A stretch of 64,000 nucleotides of DNA, from NCBI GenBank assembly GCA_958510825.1, contig OY294046.1:13491986-13555985 (forward strand), read 5' to 3'. Source of the stretch: Brachypterus glaber (taxonomy: Eukaryota; Arthropoda; Insecta; Coleoptera; Kateretidae). Positions 20,487 to 32,986 of this stretch are shown here, piece by piece. Every line of letters starts with the position of its first letter. Position 1 is the stretch's first letter. The notes below the pieces were generated by a model. The model ran no database searches, had not been told where the DNA came from, and saw nothing but the letters and a program-made list of their open reading frames with translations. The position numbers and the translations under genes are program-made.

Positions 20487-22607
20487 GTAACGATATAAAT
20501 CGTCACTTTGTAATATAGCAAGGGTTAATTAAACTATTCGTTTACTTACGTTATAATTTATGTTTATTTTGTATATAAATAGTTACGTACGTACAGAACT
20601 ATTTTGTATCTGGGACTATTTTGTAGCAGGAACTGAATTCTAACCATATGAGTCTCTATTCCATAGTTCTACCTGAAAATAACATAAAGAAAACATAATT
20701 AGAATATGATTTTTAATAATAAAGAATCATATGACTTATTTCTCTATAGTGCATTTGTCTATGGACTTACCTGGTTTTTATATGTTTCAGAGTCTATTGA
20801 GGGTTGGATTTCACTGGCTTTCATCTGTAGCTTGTTTCTCCTGGAAAGTTTCGTATGATTATTCCTTCGGGATAATCTAGAATTTGTTGAAAATAGTTTG
20901 CTGGAACTGCTCACTTAGATTCAGTATTTTGTTTATACTTAGTTCACAGGACACTTAGTATTCTGTTCGTATTTTTATTAGTTTTGCTGATAAACAATAA
21001 GTATTGTTTATATTTGTTTCTTAGAGTAATATTTTGAGGTTAGATATCACTAATACGGATTTATTAGGAAATAGTCTTTTTGTTATTATTTTTGGTGTAG
21101 TTTTCGTTACCTTTATTAGGAATCCTATACGGTAAAACTGTAGTTGATAATGACTTGCATAGATGTCGCTAATAGTTCAGAAATAGGATTTTATTTACCT
21201 GAAGGGTTCATACCGGTTGATAAGGTCGATTTTCCTCCTTCTTGATGCAACTCGAATACAATGGTGGTGTCATTTTGACGAGTGTTTATTTTCTGTAATC
21301 ATCGAAGTAATCCTTCATGTATTTTTATTTAAAGTTAGTGAAAATGAATATTTAAACAATGCGGAAGATATTGTAACGGTTATTTTCTACAATTACGCAT
21401 TTATAACGTTTCGATGGACATCGAAGACTTAGTATGACATGTAAGTTAAGTTTTTCTGTTTCTTAGAATATTTCTAAGATATAATTATTGTTTTAGCACC
21501 ATTAATTAAGCACCATTAAGCACCATTAACCACCATTATTACTACATTACTAGACCATTAATTAATTACCATTAATTAATCACTATTTCTATACCATTAA
21601 TATGGAATTATATTAATTTAAGTTGAAGTTTATTTTGGTATATTTGATATACAAGTTCTCCGCATGGAGTGATGTTCTGTTGGAACATGGTTCTGTATTT
21701 TTCGGCATAGATAAATTCTATATGACCTTCTAGCAGACAATTTTATATTGGACATAATTTTCAAAAGTATATTTTATCCCGGACAACAATTTCGATAATA
21801 CATTTAATCCTGGAAGATGATTTTTCCAAAGTAGATGGGACAGCCTATTTTTTTTATTTGAGAAATGAATTCATCAGCATAGGGGAGACTTGTACAGATG
21901 GAGACGATGGAATTCATACCTCATGGATTTTGCATAAACCAGCTAAGTACTCATTCTGAAAACTTTTGAAAGCAATATTTCATATTTTTAAATTCTTTTA
22001 TTTCAATATTCTTATAACTGTAAACTTTATCAGATCTGATATAGTATTGATTAATACTATATGCCCTTCTGGCTTTTGTTCATTTTTAGGTACTTATTTT
22101 TTTTAAAACATTTAATCTCATTTATTAATTATTAAATATCATACTTTTGATTAAATGATTTCTAATTTAAGCATGACTTTTATACACTGCAAGAAATGAT
22201 TGTTGTTTACATACATTTCTTGGTGCTTGCTGAACTTCATGTTTTCTTTATACATTTAAGTCGAATGATTTCTGAATTTAGTAATTTTTATTAAGATTTC
22301 TTTAATTATATCTTAATATAATTACACATATTTTTTATATATATTAATACATTACTTGATGTGCTTTCATTAAGTTTATTTATAATAAATTTCTCAAATG
22401 AATTATCTTATTTTATTTAGGGGTTATATTTTCTCAAACTGAAAAGCTTAAGTATTTACACTAGGTTGTTACTTACCTAAAGGAGTAAAAGCTAAAGTAA
22501 CTGGCGCCCCTAACAACATTAATCAATTCTTTCTATTTTTCCCTTGCCCATACCCATTGCTCCGCTGTCAAAACTAGCCGTTGGCAGTGAACGTATTAAT
22601 TACGGTA
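20487..22607. other. Unassigned AT-rich stretch between inverted H repeats
   Basis: About 2.1 kb with no exon or RNA gene that I can support. It begins TGTAACGATATAAATCG and near its end has AACTGGCGCCCCTAACA, which could suggest an LTR followed by a primer-binding site, but no second LTR or canonical CA end is seen. The inverted H repeats at each side may mark one larger element. Confidence 0.35.
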
Positions 22608-23010
22608 CAAGGTACTCGAAAATAAGGTTTTTTAAGGTTATTGCCAAAACTAATCGGATAAGGTGCTATTTTGACCTCAAATTCGGATTCAGCGTCTCAA
22701 ATTACATAGGAATACAATGGTCTACGAAAAAAATCTTGACCTTTTTTTTGTGTGGCTACATGTCTGGCCGCAAAAGAAAAAAAAGGTCAAGAATTTTTTC
22801 TGAGATCATTGTATTCATATGTATTTTGAGGCGCTGAATCCGAATTTGAAGTCGAAATAGCACCTCATCTGATTAGTTTCGGAGATAACCTCAAAACTAA
22901 TCGGATGAGGTGCTATTTTGACCTCTAATTCGGATTTAGCTACTCAAAAAATATAGGATTAAAATGGTCTCTTAAAAAATTACGGACCTTTTTTTCTTTT
23001 TTTGTGGCTG
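22608..23010. repeat. Array of three alternating H repeats (fold-back)
   Basis: Copies at about 22608-22752 (+), 22765-22890 (-) and 22893-23010 (+) share ACTAATCGGATRAGGTGCTA and GACCTTTTTTT. Adjacent copies are inverted, so the array can form two overlapping hairpins. Confidence 0.8.
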
Positions 23011-23071
23011 TGTTATTATTCTTGAAAGTATTTGGTACTTATTTTTTAGAGAAAAGAATTAATTTCATGCG

Positions 23072-24242
23072 CACGCAGAAAAAAGGATATCTTGAATCAA
23101 AGCAAAACGATCTTGAACCAAGGCCGCCATGGCTTTCGATATGTTCAACGCCATGACTGTCTTGGATCAAGTCCGCCGTGATATTGGCATTTGAGGTCCT
23201 AGATTTAAGAACTTTCCTTAAATCAAAGCCACTTAAAGCATTTATTTAAGATCATATTATCTTAAACCAAGTATTTAATTATCTTGATTCAAGATTATAT
23301 TATCTTTATCCAAGATCATATTATCTTACACCAAGTCTTGGTTTAAGATAATATAATCTTAGTCGTAGGAAAAAGCACTTGTTTTTGATGAAAAACTTAT
23401 CTTACACCAAGTCTTGGTTTAAGATAATATAATCTTAGTCGTAGGAAAAAGCACTTGTTTTTGATGAAAAACTTATGGCAACGCCATTGCAAAATGGCGC
23501 TTATAGGTATAAATTATTTAAAGCTACTTATCCGTGAATTTTTTAAGTAAATTTGAAAATCCCCATCGTTTGAGGGTAACAGATACAAATTCGTCCATTT
23601 TAAAGTAGATAAAAACAACACCTTTTATCCAAGATCATATTATCTTACACCAAGTCTTGGTTTAAGATAATATAATCTTAGTCGTAGGAAAAAGCACTTG
23701 TTTTTGATGAAAAACTTATTGCAACGCCATTGCAAAATGGCGCTTATAGGTATAAATTATTTAAAGCTACTTACCCGTGAATTTTTTAAGTAAATTTGAA
23801 AATCCTCATCGTTTGAGGGTAACAGATACAAATTCGTTCATTTTAAAGTAGATAAAAACAACACCTTTAAAGACAACTGACGGCAAAAAAAAACAAACCT
23901 TCTCTCCCGCGCATATCTTGAACTACTGCGCAAAGTGTCTGCCAGCCAACAATAACAACAGGCGAGTCTACTGTATATCTAGGTGGGGTGAGGCCGGCAA
24001 ACTCAACAGGGGCTTTGAGTCAAGATAATAACTTTCGATTCTCTGTTACTATTTTAAATGTCATGCATTTAAGGAAAAAATCCTTGTCACAAGGATTTTT
24101 CTACCAAGAGAATAATTAAAGGAAAGTCCAAATAATCTTAAACCGAGGATACATGATCTTAAAAGAAGATTATTACCTCGATTTAAGAATATAAATCCAA
24201 GATAATTTATTATCTTCTGCCAAGATAACCTTTTTTTCTGTG
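23072..24242. mobile_element. Hairpin-word element with CACRCAG-type ends
   Basis: CACGCAGAAAAAAGGATATC and the inverse of the right end (CACAGAAAAAAAGGTTATC) are the termini. The flanks inside are packed with CTTGAATCAAAG, CTTGAACCAAGG, CTTGGATCAAG and CTTAAACCAAG, each an imperfect palindrome. The centre holds direct repeats: a 76-bp unit at 23325 and 23401 and a 243-bp unit at 23401 and 23644. A GC-richer block (23930-24020) has no homolog in the window. Confidence 0.75.
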
Positions 24243-24589
24243 CATGTACGGGAAGTAAAACTTTTATTATAATGATCAATTCTACCAGTTTTAAAAGTAA
24301 GTAAAATAAAAAAAAATGACTCAAAAATTATTTGTGTACCTTCTTAAATCCAAACTGAAAATAAACTGCAGAATTAAAACAAAATAAGATACAGAAAAAT
24401 CACCAGCAAAAACGGCGTGGAAAAAATATTCAGATTTATTGATAGAAAAATACAAAAATCAACTTTATTTATAAAAGCGTCGGGGATTATTTTAAATTTT
24501 GTCTTAAAATGTTTGTAAGACATCCGGGATCAACATTTAAGCAAAAAATCACTTGGTCAAGCACTTTTCAATTAATATTTCTTCAGTGG

Positions 24590-25295
24590 TCTTTACACGG
24601 AGCAATTTGTGCGCAAGTTTGATGCTATGCAAGTTTGTTGCAAGAATGATTCAGTCACTGCGCATTCCTTCAGGCAAGTTTGAGGCCATTTTCATGCCAT
24701 CAAAATATTAGAACATGTTCTATTTTACGGCGATTTTCACGCAAGTTTTATGGTTATTTTCGTGGTACCAACCTGGAAAAAGTTACCAACGCGGGCGAAC
24801 CTTGGTCATTTTGGATATTAGTATCATTTTTGGTAATTTTATGTTAAATTTTCTGCAGAAATTTGTAAAAGGTGGCCTCATCCATGCGGAGGTAATTTTT
24901 AAAGCTTTTTAAATCCCTACACTCCCTAAACTCGTTCTTGTTTTTTCCGAGTCCTCTGTCCAGCCAAGGCTTCACTCAATGTGATTTTGGCTTTCTTTTC
25001 TTTCAGTTTCTTTTTAATAATATAGTAGCAATTGCACATGTTAATAATAGGCCGGTTGGTCTCAGCAGAGCCATAACTAAAAAACTTTTTTAAAAAAAGC
25101 AAATGCTAGGTTATGTTTTTGTCAACAATCGAAGACACGTCAAAATTGCCTGGTTGGCAGCACTGCCTAACTTGCAATATATAGCTCCAAACTTGCTTCG
25201 TGAAAAGGCAAATTAATGTGCAATTGTCCTCATGCTATATCTGGCATCAAAATTGCATAGCACCAAACTTGCGTACAAATTGCTCCGTGAAAAGA
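24590..25295. mobile_element. TIR element with CACGGAGCAATTTG ends
   Basis: ACACGGAGCAATTTGTGCGC and the inverse of the right end (TCACGGAGCAATTTGTACGC) match over about 45 bp through TTTGATGCTATGCAA. GTCTTT near both edges may be the duplication. No transposase. The ORF at 25200-25388 is in the right terminus and spurious. Confidence 0.75.
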
Positions 25296-25605
25296 CGTCT
25301 TTCCAACCTACCGTGTGACAGATATTTCCCCCCTCCCTCTTTTATATATTTCTTAAACTGTATTACTTTTTGTGTGTATTTTCTTTAAAAATTAATAAAA
25401 TGAACGATAAGGATCTATTTGCGTTATTAAGAAGAAGCTTTAATCAAATTTAATGAGAAAATGTTTTCGTAAAATTTAAAACCATAAAATTTTATTAATT
25501 TAATTAAAGTGGAAAGTTTTTGAGGAAACTTGTTTAATGGTTAAGTTTTAAGTAAATTCGATTTCGATATTTAGGCCGGGAAAAGTTTGGTTTTATAGAA
25601 GACAA

Positions 25606-25800
25606 AAAGATGCAAGTCGCTTGTAGAACAAGTTTACACTACGATATTTCAAAAAGGCTTTTACCCAGTGACTTGAAATTTGGACCAAAAGTTTTCTAAG
25701 TAGTAAACAAAATTTGTTCCAAATTTCAAGAGTCTATGTCAAACATTTCTTGAAATATCGTAGTGTAAAGTTGTTTTGCAAGCGACTTGTATCTTTTTCT
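25606..25800. repeat. Hairpin module CGATATTTCAA, copy 2 (largest)
   Basis: GATGCAAGTCGCTTGTAGAA and the inverse near 25780 extend the arms to about 80 bp. The inner part matches the hairpin in element Y. This is the only copy with both outer arms. 25296-25605 shows nothing else. Confidence 0.75.
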
Positions 25801-26063
25801 CTACTACATTTTACATTAATGTAACCATTTGTAATTTTATAACAAAAATACATTTAAAACGGTCAACTCTTATCCCTTAATTGACCGTGCGCATCCTGTA
25901 GGATATAGGCCTAAAATACATTTAATTATTCAAGATTTTTCAAGTTTCACTCGGTAGATAAATAAATAAATATAAAAAAAATCAAAAATATATCTTTGAC
26001 CCCCTTATTCCAACCGTTATCCAAACCTAGCGCGAAAAATGTCGCGCGTTAAATTTTTTAGTA

Positions 26064-27627
26064 AGGTAAAACCCCCAATAGTTGACAGTCTAAGAAAAAT
26101 TCTATGTTTTTTAATTAAAATTTTATCTAATAATTTTTTTTATATTTTATTGAATACATGTGTTTAGTTAGATGTTTTCTTTTTATATTAGTACCAAAAT
26201 GTTTGAATGTGATAATACAAACAAATATTTTTAATTTTTTTGTAGACCCTGTAAAAATTGTTAAGTTGACAGGGGTAATAAATTAATTTCCAATAGTTGA
26301 CATATAACATATCTAATAGTCGACAAAACATATTTTTCTTTTATTTTAAAAGAAATATTACTTTAAAAGCATAATGCTTTAAAAATGTAACTTATAAATT
26401 ACTGTTTTTATTAAAAAGAATGCCAGTAAAGTTATATTATTATTTAAATTCATCAAGTTTTACAAAACGATATCAAAGCACCAATAGTTGACAGTATTTT
26501 AACCAATAGTTGAAGTCCTATTAACTTTAAAGCTCTAAATCTTATCTTATCTCTAAATGCTTTGCGACTAGAGGTTAACCAGAATTGTACAATAACTTAC
26601 AAAACTGAAGTGAAGTTCTTAGCAAAATACGAAAAATAAGAGATGAGCATTTTAGTTAAAATACTTTGATATATTTTATTTTTTTATTGGAATTATATAA
26701 AAAATACATTCATTTTATCTTAAAACACCCATCCACATTTAGATCTTAATTAAATGTGGAGGTGTCCACAGATCAGGGAAATCAGGGAAAAGGTGATCGA
26801 CTGTAAAAAATCAGGGAAACTGAAAAAAATCTGTGGTGTACATGATAAACTATTACTAAAACAAGTTTTTATTCATAGAGTTCTACCAATCCATAGATCA
26901 GTTTTACAGAAAAAAAAGTTGAAAAAAATAAAAAATCATAACTCAAAAATAAAACAGGATGTTCAAATTTTTCAAAAACTTTTTTTGTATCTCTACGTTC
27001 ATGATCTGTACTAAAATCAGGGAAAATTTTTAATTTTTATCAGGGAGTTCAGAGAAGAATCAGGAAAGTATCATGAAAAAATCAGGGAAGAATCAGGAAA
27101 AAATGAGGGAATCTTAATTTGAAAAAACCTGTGGTCACCCTGAGGTGTATAATACAGTATTTTAAACGATCCCCACGAGCCGTAAAATTAGCTGTCAACT
27201 ATTGAAATTTGTTGATTTTTTAATCTAGTGGTTGACACCCCCTATGTAAAAAACTAAAACTGTCTTATTGAGTTGTAAATAATCAGAAAAAGTTTGATTT
27301 GAACCCGTAAAAGCCTGTAATTAAGATTAGCATGCATAAATACGTATTATTCACTAAATACTGAAAATTAAAAACACCCAATTTCTTAGCACTTGTCTTA
27401 AGAAACTGTTAAAAAATGCGAACAAAAACACTCCACTAAAAAATTGCCTGCCATATTAAAACGCAACTCATCACGTGATCTTCAGTTGCAAATTCTAAGA
27501 CTAGATAGTACTAGGTGCCCATTTATTATTTATTTCGCCTCAATAAATGTAATGTAATCTTATTTTAGGTTGTTTTATTTAAAACTGTCAACTATTGGGG
27601 TAGTGCCAACTATTGGGTGTTTTACCT
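26064..27627. mobile_element. TA-flanked element with CAATAGTTGACA subterminal words
   Basis: AGGTAAAACCCCCAATAG and the inverse AGGTAAAACACCCAATAG lie next to TA at both ends. CAATAGTTGACA or its inverse recurs at least seven times, concentrated toward the ends (26076, 26292, 26482, 26505, 27197, 27585, 27610), as expected of transposase-binding sites. A second element is nested at about 26758-27142. Confidence 0.8.
26758..27142. mobile_element. Nested MITE rich in CAGGGAA words
   Basis: GGTGTCCACAGATCAGGGAA at the left answers ACCTGTGGTCACCCTG at the right. CAGGGAA or CAGGAAA recurs about ten times in the two flanks, separated by an AT-rich centre. CAGGGTGNCCACAG-type ends suggest the hAT group. 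The exact duplication is unclear. The ORF 26754-27014 is a by-product. Confidence 0.65.
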
Positions 27628-27737
27628 TATGACTTGTATACGTGTAATGTAATTGTTGTTGTTTGTTTTTAATTTTAATTATTAGCCTGAAGATGACCCT
27701 ACGTTAAAAGAGTAGAAACATGTCGCTATTATTTATA

Positions 27738-28575
27738 CAGTCTGGAATCACCCGAATAACTTTTTAGTTACAAGTAAAATACAAAAATCCTCGGACAGGT
27801 CGATTTATATTTTTAATTCTGCAAATTTTGGTTTAAAAAAAGATATCAAAATTGGCACCCCCTTGCACCCTCACCCCCCAACTTTTTTTTTCAAATAGCA
27901 ACCTACCCCTTGTGATACATCATTGGAAAGGTAATTTAATAAGCTTTCCAACAGTGTATGATAAAGCCTAATTTGTTAAAGGGTCTATGAAAAAACGCAT
28001 GTTTTATTTAAACATTGTTTGTGTGAAATATTACGCATAATATGGTAATCGTTGCCCTATTTCCTACTTGGCATCTTCCTGAGAATCTAAATAAGGTTGT
28101 TTTAAACTTATTGTAATATTTTATACCCTGTTGAAAAATGCAATTTTTTTTCTTTTTATTGACCAATTTTATGTTTACTATTTAATCGATTTTAATCCCG
28201 TTTTTTTACTGTCCACTGTCAAAGAGCTGAAGGACATCAATTTGAACATTTATAGTGAACTAAAGTTATACTTTACATGTCTTTATAATAAACTAAATTG
28301 TGCATTTTATCATTAGCCCTTTACCAAATTAGGCTTTATTATACACCGTTGGAAAGCTTATTAAATTACCTTTCCAACGAAGTGTCACAAGGGGTAGGTT
28401 GCTATTTGAAAAAAAAAGTTGGGGGGTGAGGGTGCAAGGGGGTGCAAATTTTAATAACTTTTATTACATCATAATTTGCAAAATTAAAAATAAAAATCGA
28501 CCTATCCGAGGGTTTTTGTGTTTTACTTGTAACTAAAAAGTTAATCGGGTGATTCCAGACTTAATGCACGCACTG
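27738..28575. mobile_element. Tc1/mariner-type fold-back with 240-bp arms
   Basis: TA flanks both ends. CTGGAATCACCCGAATAAC and its inverse begin arms that stay complementary through TTGCACCCTCACCCCCCAAC and GGAAAGGTAATTTAATAAGC. The right terminus has about 13 extra bases (GCGTGCATTAAGT region) that the left lacks. Confidence 0.85.
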
Positions 28576-29746
28576 TATAATAATAATAAAAACATTTCTA
28601 GAGAGATAATATTGTCTTAAGTTTATTTAAAACTATCTCCAGTAAGGATCATGAAAAATATAATACATTGGGAAAGGTAAAAGTAAAAAACAATTTTTTT
28701 TGTGTAAAATTCAAAAATATACACTTGGTTTCAAAAATAATGGAAAAGTGGGGTTATAAAAAATTTTGGACTGCAGTGCACTGTGAGGAGTTTTTTCCAT
28801 TTGGCAAATATTTGTTTACTTGTGATTAAATTTAGGTTAAAGTGTCAATATTGTTGTTGTCACACAATTCTTTAAAATTGGAAGAAATAAAGCAGAAAAA
28901 AAGAAGAATATTGATGTAAAACACATAGTTTTTAAATTAAACAACAATGAGGAATAGTTGTAGGAGGTCAATTTAAAGAATTTAGGAAATCGTTTTTGGT
29001 TTTACTTATTTTATGGATTTTTCTAAATAAGTGAGGAGTCCCAGCCACAAGCCTCGGCTTATTTGGGACACTATGATAATGTGCTGTAACCCACGATAAA
29101 TAAATATACTGGAGTTTCTTTCACAAAAACGCTTCAAAGTCCAAATAGTATTTACCAAATACAAATGCATAGAGTAAGATGACATTATTTTTGACATGTT
29201 TAAACCTATTTTTTTTTTTTTTTTAATGTCAAACAGACATAACTCCATTTCAATATTCCACATTCACACAATAAATTTTAGGAAAAACATGAGTTTTTAG
29301 TTAACCCTACTTTTACATTTATTATGAAATCAAGTGTACCAGAAAAAATAATTGTATGGCCAGTATTAAGCGAGCTACTGTAAAAAGTACATGTTAGCTT
29401 TTTCTTTCCTTTACCCCCTAACCCACCCCGATTTTTCCAAAAATAATCCCAGTCGAGATCTTTGACAAGGAAAAAATTATAATATAAAATTATAATTTTG
29501 GGTGTCCCTTAATAGCCATTTCCAAATCTAAGTTCATCATAACTTTTTCTTATTTTTAATTTAGAATGACCCCTTAATTTTTTATCCCATTTCTGTATCA
29601 CCCTGTAGGCAAACTAAACCGCATTCGCCAAAAATCAATATAGTTGCAGTCTTTCGCTAATATACGGCAAAATTTTTTTTTTTTTGTCTTTTTTATTGGT
29701 AAAAAATATTTGCTATTTTTTTTTGCGAAACTAATAATCAGTACCC
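28576..29746. other. Unassigned AT-rich stretch
   Basis: No exon or RNA gene found. Near 29600, TTTCTGTATCACCCTGTA looks like one end of a mariner element whose partner was not located. ORFs here lack any domain. Confidence 0.45.
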
Positions 29747-30538
29747 CGTGTATTTCTAGTTAAAGTCCAGTCTTCAAGTTAATAAAAGAGGCTTTACCTG
29801 GAAATAATTCAGGGAGTTTAGATTTTTGGTTTATTAGGTAGGGTTTAAGGCCGCAAGTAAATAATTTTGCGACATTGAACTCGATTTGGAACTGCCATTT
29901 TTTTAACTTATTTTTCACAAAAAAACAGACTTTTTAAAATATTTCAAGATCGGTGCATCCTAGAACAAAAAATTTTTGATATGAAAATAAAGAGGACCAA
30001 ATCTCCAACATTTTTTGTGTCATATATTTATTTAGCTAATTCACGGCACCGCCTTAAACGTTACACTGTAGGGTTTTAGATTTTTCTTTATAACTCGGTT
30101 AGGAAGGTTTTTTATGCTTAATACAATGGTGATTCAATCGAAAATCGGTTTACTTGAAATAATGGGGCACAAATGTGTGAATTGTTAAAAAAAAAATAAG
30201 GAAATTAAAAAGAAAGTGCCATATAGATTTTTTTTAATTTTCACCCAAAATGTTCTCAGTGGCATGCCTAACCGACGATAAAGAAAAATTTTGTTTTTTT
30301 GAAAAAAAAACATTAAAAATCTAAAAACGTATTGTTAGAGATATTTTAAAAATCCGTTTTTTGTGAAAAACACGTTGAAAAAATGACAGTTCCAAATCAA
30401 GTTCAACGTCGCAAAATTGGTTTTTTATTTGCGGCCATTAACCCTACCCAATAAACCGAAAATAAAAACTCCCTGAATTATTTCCAGGTAAAGCCTCTTT
30501 TATTGACCTGAAGACTGGACTACAACTGGATATACGCC
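29747..30538. mobile_element. Fold-back with arms of about 210 bp
   Basis: AAGTCCAGTCTTCAAGTTAA pairs with the sequence ending GACCTGAAGACTGGACT, and TTACCTGGAAATAATTCAGG, GGCCGCAAGTAAATAATTTT and TTGGAACTGCCATTTTTT have inverses at 30380-30500. Non-coding. Confidence 0.8.
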
Positions 30539-30761
30539 GGCTACTGCTAATAATATGGCTATATCATACCGTGAGATTTTTATATTATAGTTCATAATAA
30601 CTGCAGCCATATTGGTCAAAATTTAAACTTGAAGTTAAAACATACTTTCAACGGGTATATCCTATATATAGATTTATTTGTTTTATATTACTATTAATGT
30701 TATTATTAGATAATATTTGTAGTTTTATCCTTTTTTATAAAATTAAAATAAAAAAGTACGA

Positions 30762-30833
30762 AGGTCCCACCGAGACTTGAACTCGGATCGCTGGATTCAG
30801 AGTCCAGAGTGCTAACCATTACACCATGGGGCC
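30762..30833 (-). tRNA. tRNA-Gln (CTG)
   Basis: A 72-nt cloverleaf. The anticodon loop CTCTGAA sits between CTGGA and TCCAG, giving anticodon CTG. The D-arm has TGGTGTAATGGTTAGCA (A box) and the T-arm GAGTTCAAGTCTC (B box); a T6 run follows. The acceptor pairs GGCCCCA with TGGGACC, leaving a C-A mismatch at the third pair that the two Gln(TTG) genes do not have. It may be functional with one mismatch or be decaying. Confidence 0.85.
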
Positions 30834-30839
30834 CGTGCA

Positions 30840-31855
30840 ACTAGGTCCTTGTGACTTCATAACATCGCAGCAAAAAGGATAACGCGCATGCTTCAATTTA
30901 TATTGCGATTATCCTGTTATAAAGTGACCTAGATATTTAACAAGGAACGATTTAAACGTTTAAATATGTACAGTTTTCCTTCCATTATAATAATAATAAT
31001 ATTATAATAATATTAATTTACAGGAGGAACCAAAACAAACGGGTTAAGGCGTCTCATTGAAATACTTGCCGCGTCTGATAGTGTGAATTCATTTCACACT
31101 CGCGCTGATTGCTTTTTAGTTAATATAATAATTTAAATTTGGTAAAGAAGACAGGTGAAACGGAGACACCCTCCTAAAAACTGATTTGAAAGTCAGTTAA
31201 AGCCGGTGGTTCCCTCTACTACTAGCTCACACAAGTCCTGGACTTAATAAAGTAGAATATTACGAGGTTAAACAAACAAAAAAATCAAATTATATTATAG
31301 TATTTACCAAGAAGCTAGTCCTGACTCATTTTTTTGTGTATTAATAATAGCTTATTTTAAAATATTACTTGTTTTGATTATTTTTAAAATACATTAAATT
31401 AAATGTTTATTTAGTATTACAATTTTAGAGTTTATTTTTTTGATATTAACACGTTTTATTATTGTTATTATAATATGTGGCCACTCCGTCCCACCTGACT
31501 GATCACTGTGACACAAAAACACTTTTTTTTTAAAGCGTCAATAAAAAAATAGTAGTTTTTTTAACTAAAATGTCTGTGTTAAATTATAAAAAAAAACCTT
31601 GACGTATAATACTTATTAGTTACTTAAACTTCAATTAAAATGAATTATTAAGCAATTAAAATTGTTTTAGCTAAATGGGGTCCACTGTGCTCCGATCTCC
31701 CCTACATATTTTGAAAATTATTGATTTTTCGGTGTATAATTTGGCTGTTAATAGTAATTATATACCAAGGTAGAGAAGACATTTTTTATAGCCGAGCGTA
31801 TTAAATACCGAGCTGCGTAGCATCGAGGGATTTACAATAAAAAAAATAAATAAAA
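30840..31855. other. Unassigned stretch after tRNA-Gln
   Basis: Contains a slightly GC-richer block (31020-31240) preceded by ATTTACAG and reading GGTKTNGLRRLIEILAASD in one frame before an in-frame stop. No family match, and no firm exon borders. The rest is AT-rich filler. Confidence 0.3.
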
Positions 31856-31859
31856 AAAT

Positions 31860-32412
31860 CGGAATCACGATGAATGGGTTTTAAGTTCCTCGGCCAGTCT
31901 GATTTGTTTAAACGCTTAATCTACGTTAAGAGGTTGTGGCGAGAAAATAATTACACTTAGGAAAATTTTTTTTTTCTTTTGGTACAATAAGTGGCACATG
32001 TCCTAAAAGGTTAACCTTTTAAGAGCTTTACTTTAGTAGAGCTGTACTTGGCAGTCTAATGCATTGAAAAAGTCATATACGCTACTTAGTAAAACTGACG
32101 ATAATGTGTTTGGGAATAAATACCAGAAATTCGCAACTGTCAATTAACTATTTTTTTTTTGTAATTTATTCTTTAACAGTTTTCGCAGTATACAATTTGG
32201 CTATTGAACATTGTTATTGGTTCAAATTAGTTTATTAGTTTACTAGTTTTAAAATAAAAAAAGGTAAACAAAAACAGTGGTGGGAATCATGATCATGATT
32301 CATCATGATGAATGTATTTTAAGTTCCTCGGCCAGCGTGATTTGTTTGAATGCTTAATCTCTGTTTAGAGTTCGTGGCAAGAAAATAAATTACACTTAGG
32401 AAAACTTTTCTT
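31860..32412. repeat. Direct repeat of about 125 bp, 420 bp apart
   Basis: TTTTAAGTTCCTCGGCCAG, TGATTTGTTT and ATTACACTTAGGAAAA occur in the same order at 31880-31970 and 32315-32405. Function unknown. Confidence 0.75.
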
Positions 32413-32642
32413 TCCGCAGATATTCCATTCAACGTCGCATTCTATTTCTAACTACCAACAAACAGTTAATTAATTGCCTGAAGCTGGTTAATTTTCAACA
32501 ATTAAGTAATAGTGATTTATAATTGGTTGGTGTTATTCAATAAACGTCTAACCCACATTGTGAAATGACAGTGTTAGGTAAAAGAGCTCTCTACAACTAG
32601 AATTATGAAACAAAAGACGTCTACCCTATCTCTATCTCATTT

Positions 32643-32734
32643 GTGCTACACTTTCCAGCCAACCAAATAAATACTGTATTTGTTTTTCATACAATAAATA
32701 CAGTATTTATTTGGTTGGCCGGAAAGTGTAGCAC
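32643..32734. repeat. Near-perfect hairpin, 40-bp arms
   Basis: GTGCTACACTTTCCAGCC and AAATAAATACTGTATT are followed by a short loop and their inverse GGCCGGAAAGTGTAGCAC. A weaker hairpin with related words (ACACTTTTCGCCCGGCCAAG) follows at about 32835-32915. Confidence 0.8.
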
Positions 32735-32986
32735 TGAGCGGCACGAACGAACATAGCTAATGTGAATCTGTAGAATAAGATAATTCTACTAAAATTTAGA
32801 TGGCGCCAGTAATTTCTAAGTAAATAATATAGTTACACTTTTCGCCCGGCCAAGTAAATATTGTATTTGTTCAACAAAGAACAAATACAGAATTTGTTTT
32901 GTTGGGTGGAAGTGGGAGTGTATGTATGTCTTCTATCCTTTTTGGGTAGAACTTTTGTCCCTGTCTAATCTAACGGGAGAAATCGC

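Noticed and set aside
20487..22510. Possible 2-kb LTR followed by a primer-binding site
   Set aside because: Only one copy, no TG...CA ends, no target duplication; TGGCGCCCC also occurs in the minisatellite at 15.6-16.1 kb, so it can be chance.
27680..27725. CTGAAGA ... GAAAC text resembling a hammerhead ribozyme core
   Set aside because: No pairing for stem III and no cleavage-site NUH in a suitable place, so the fold is not supported.
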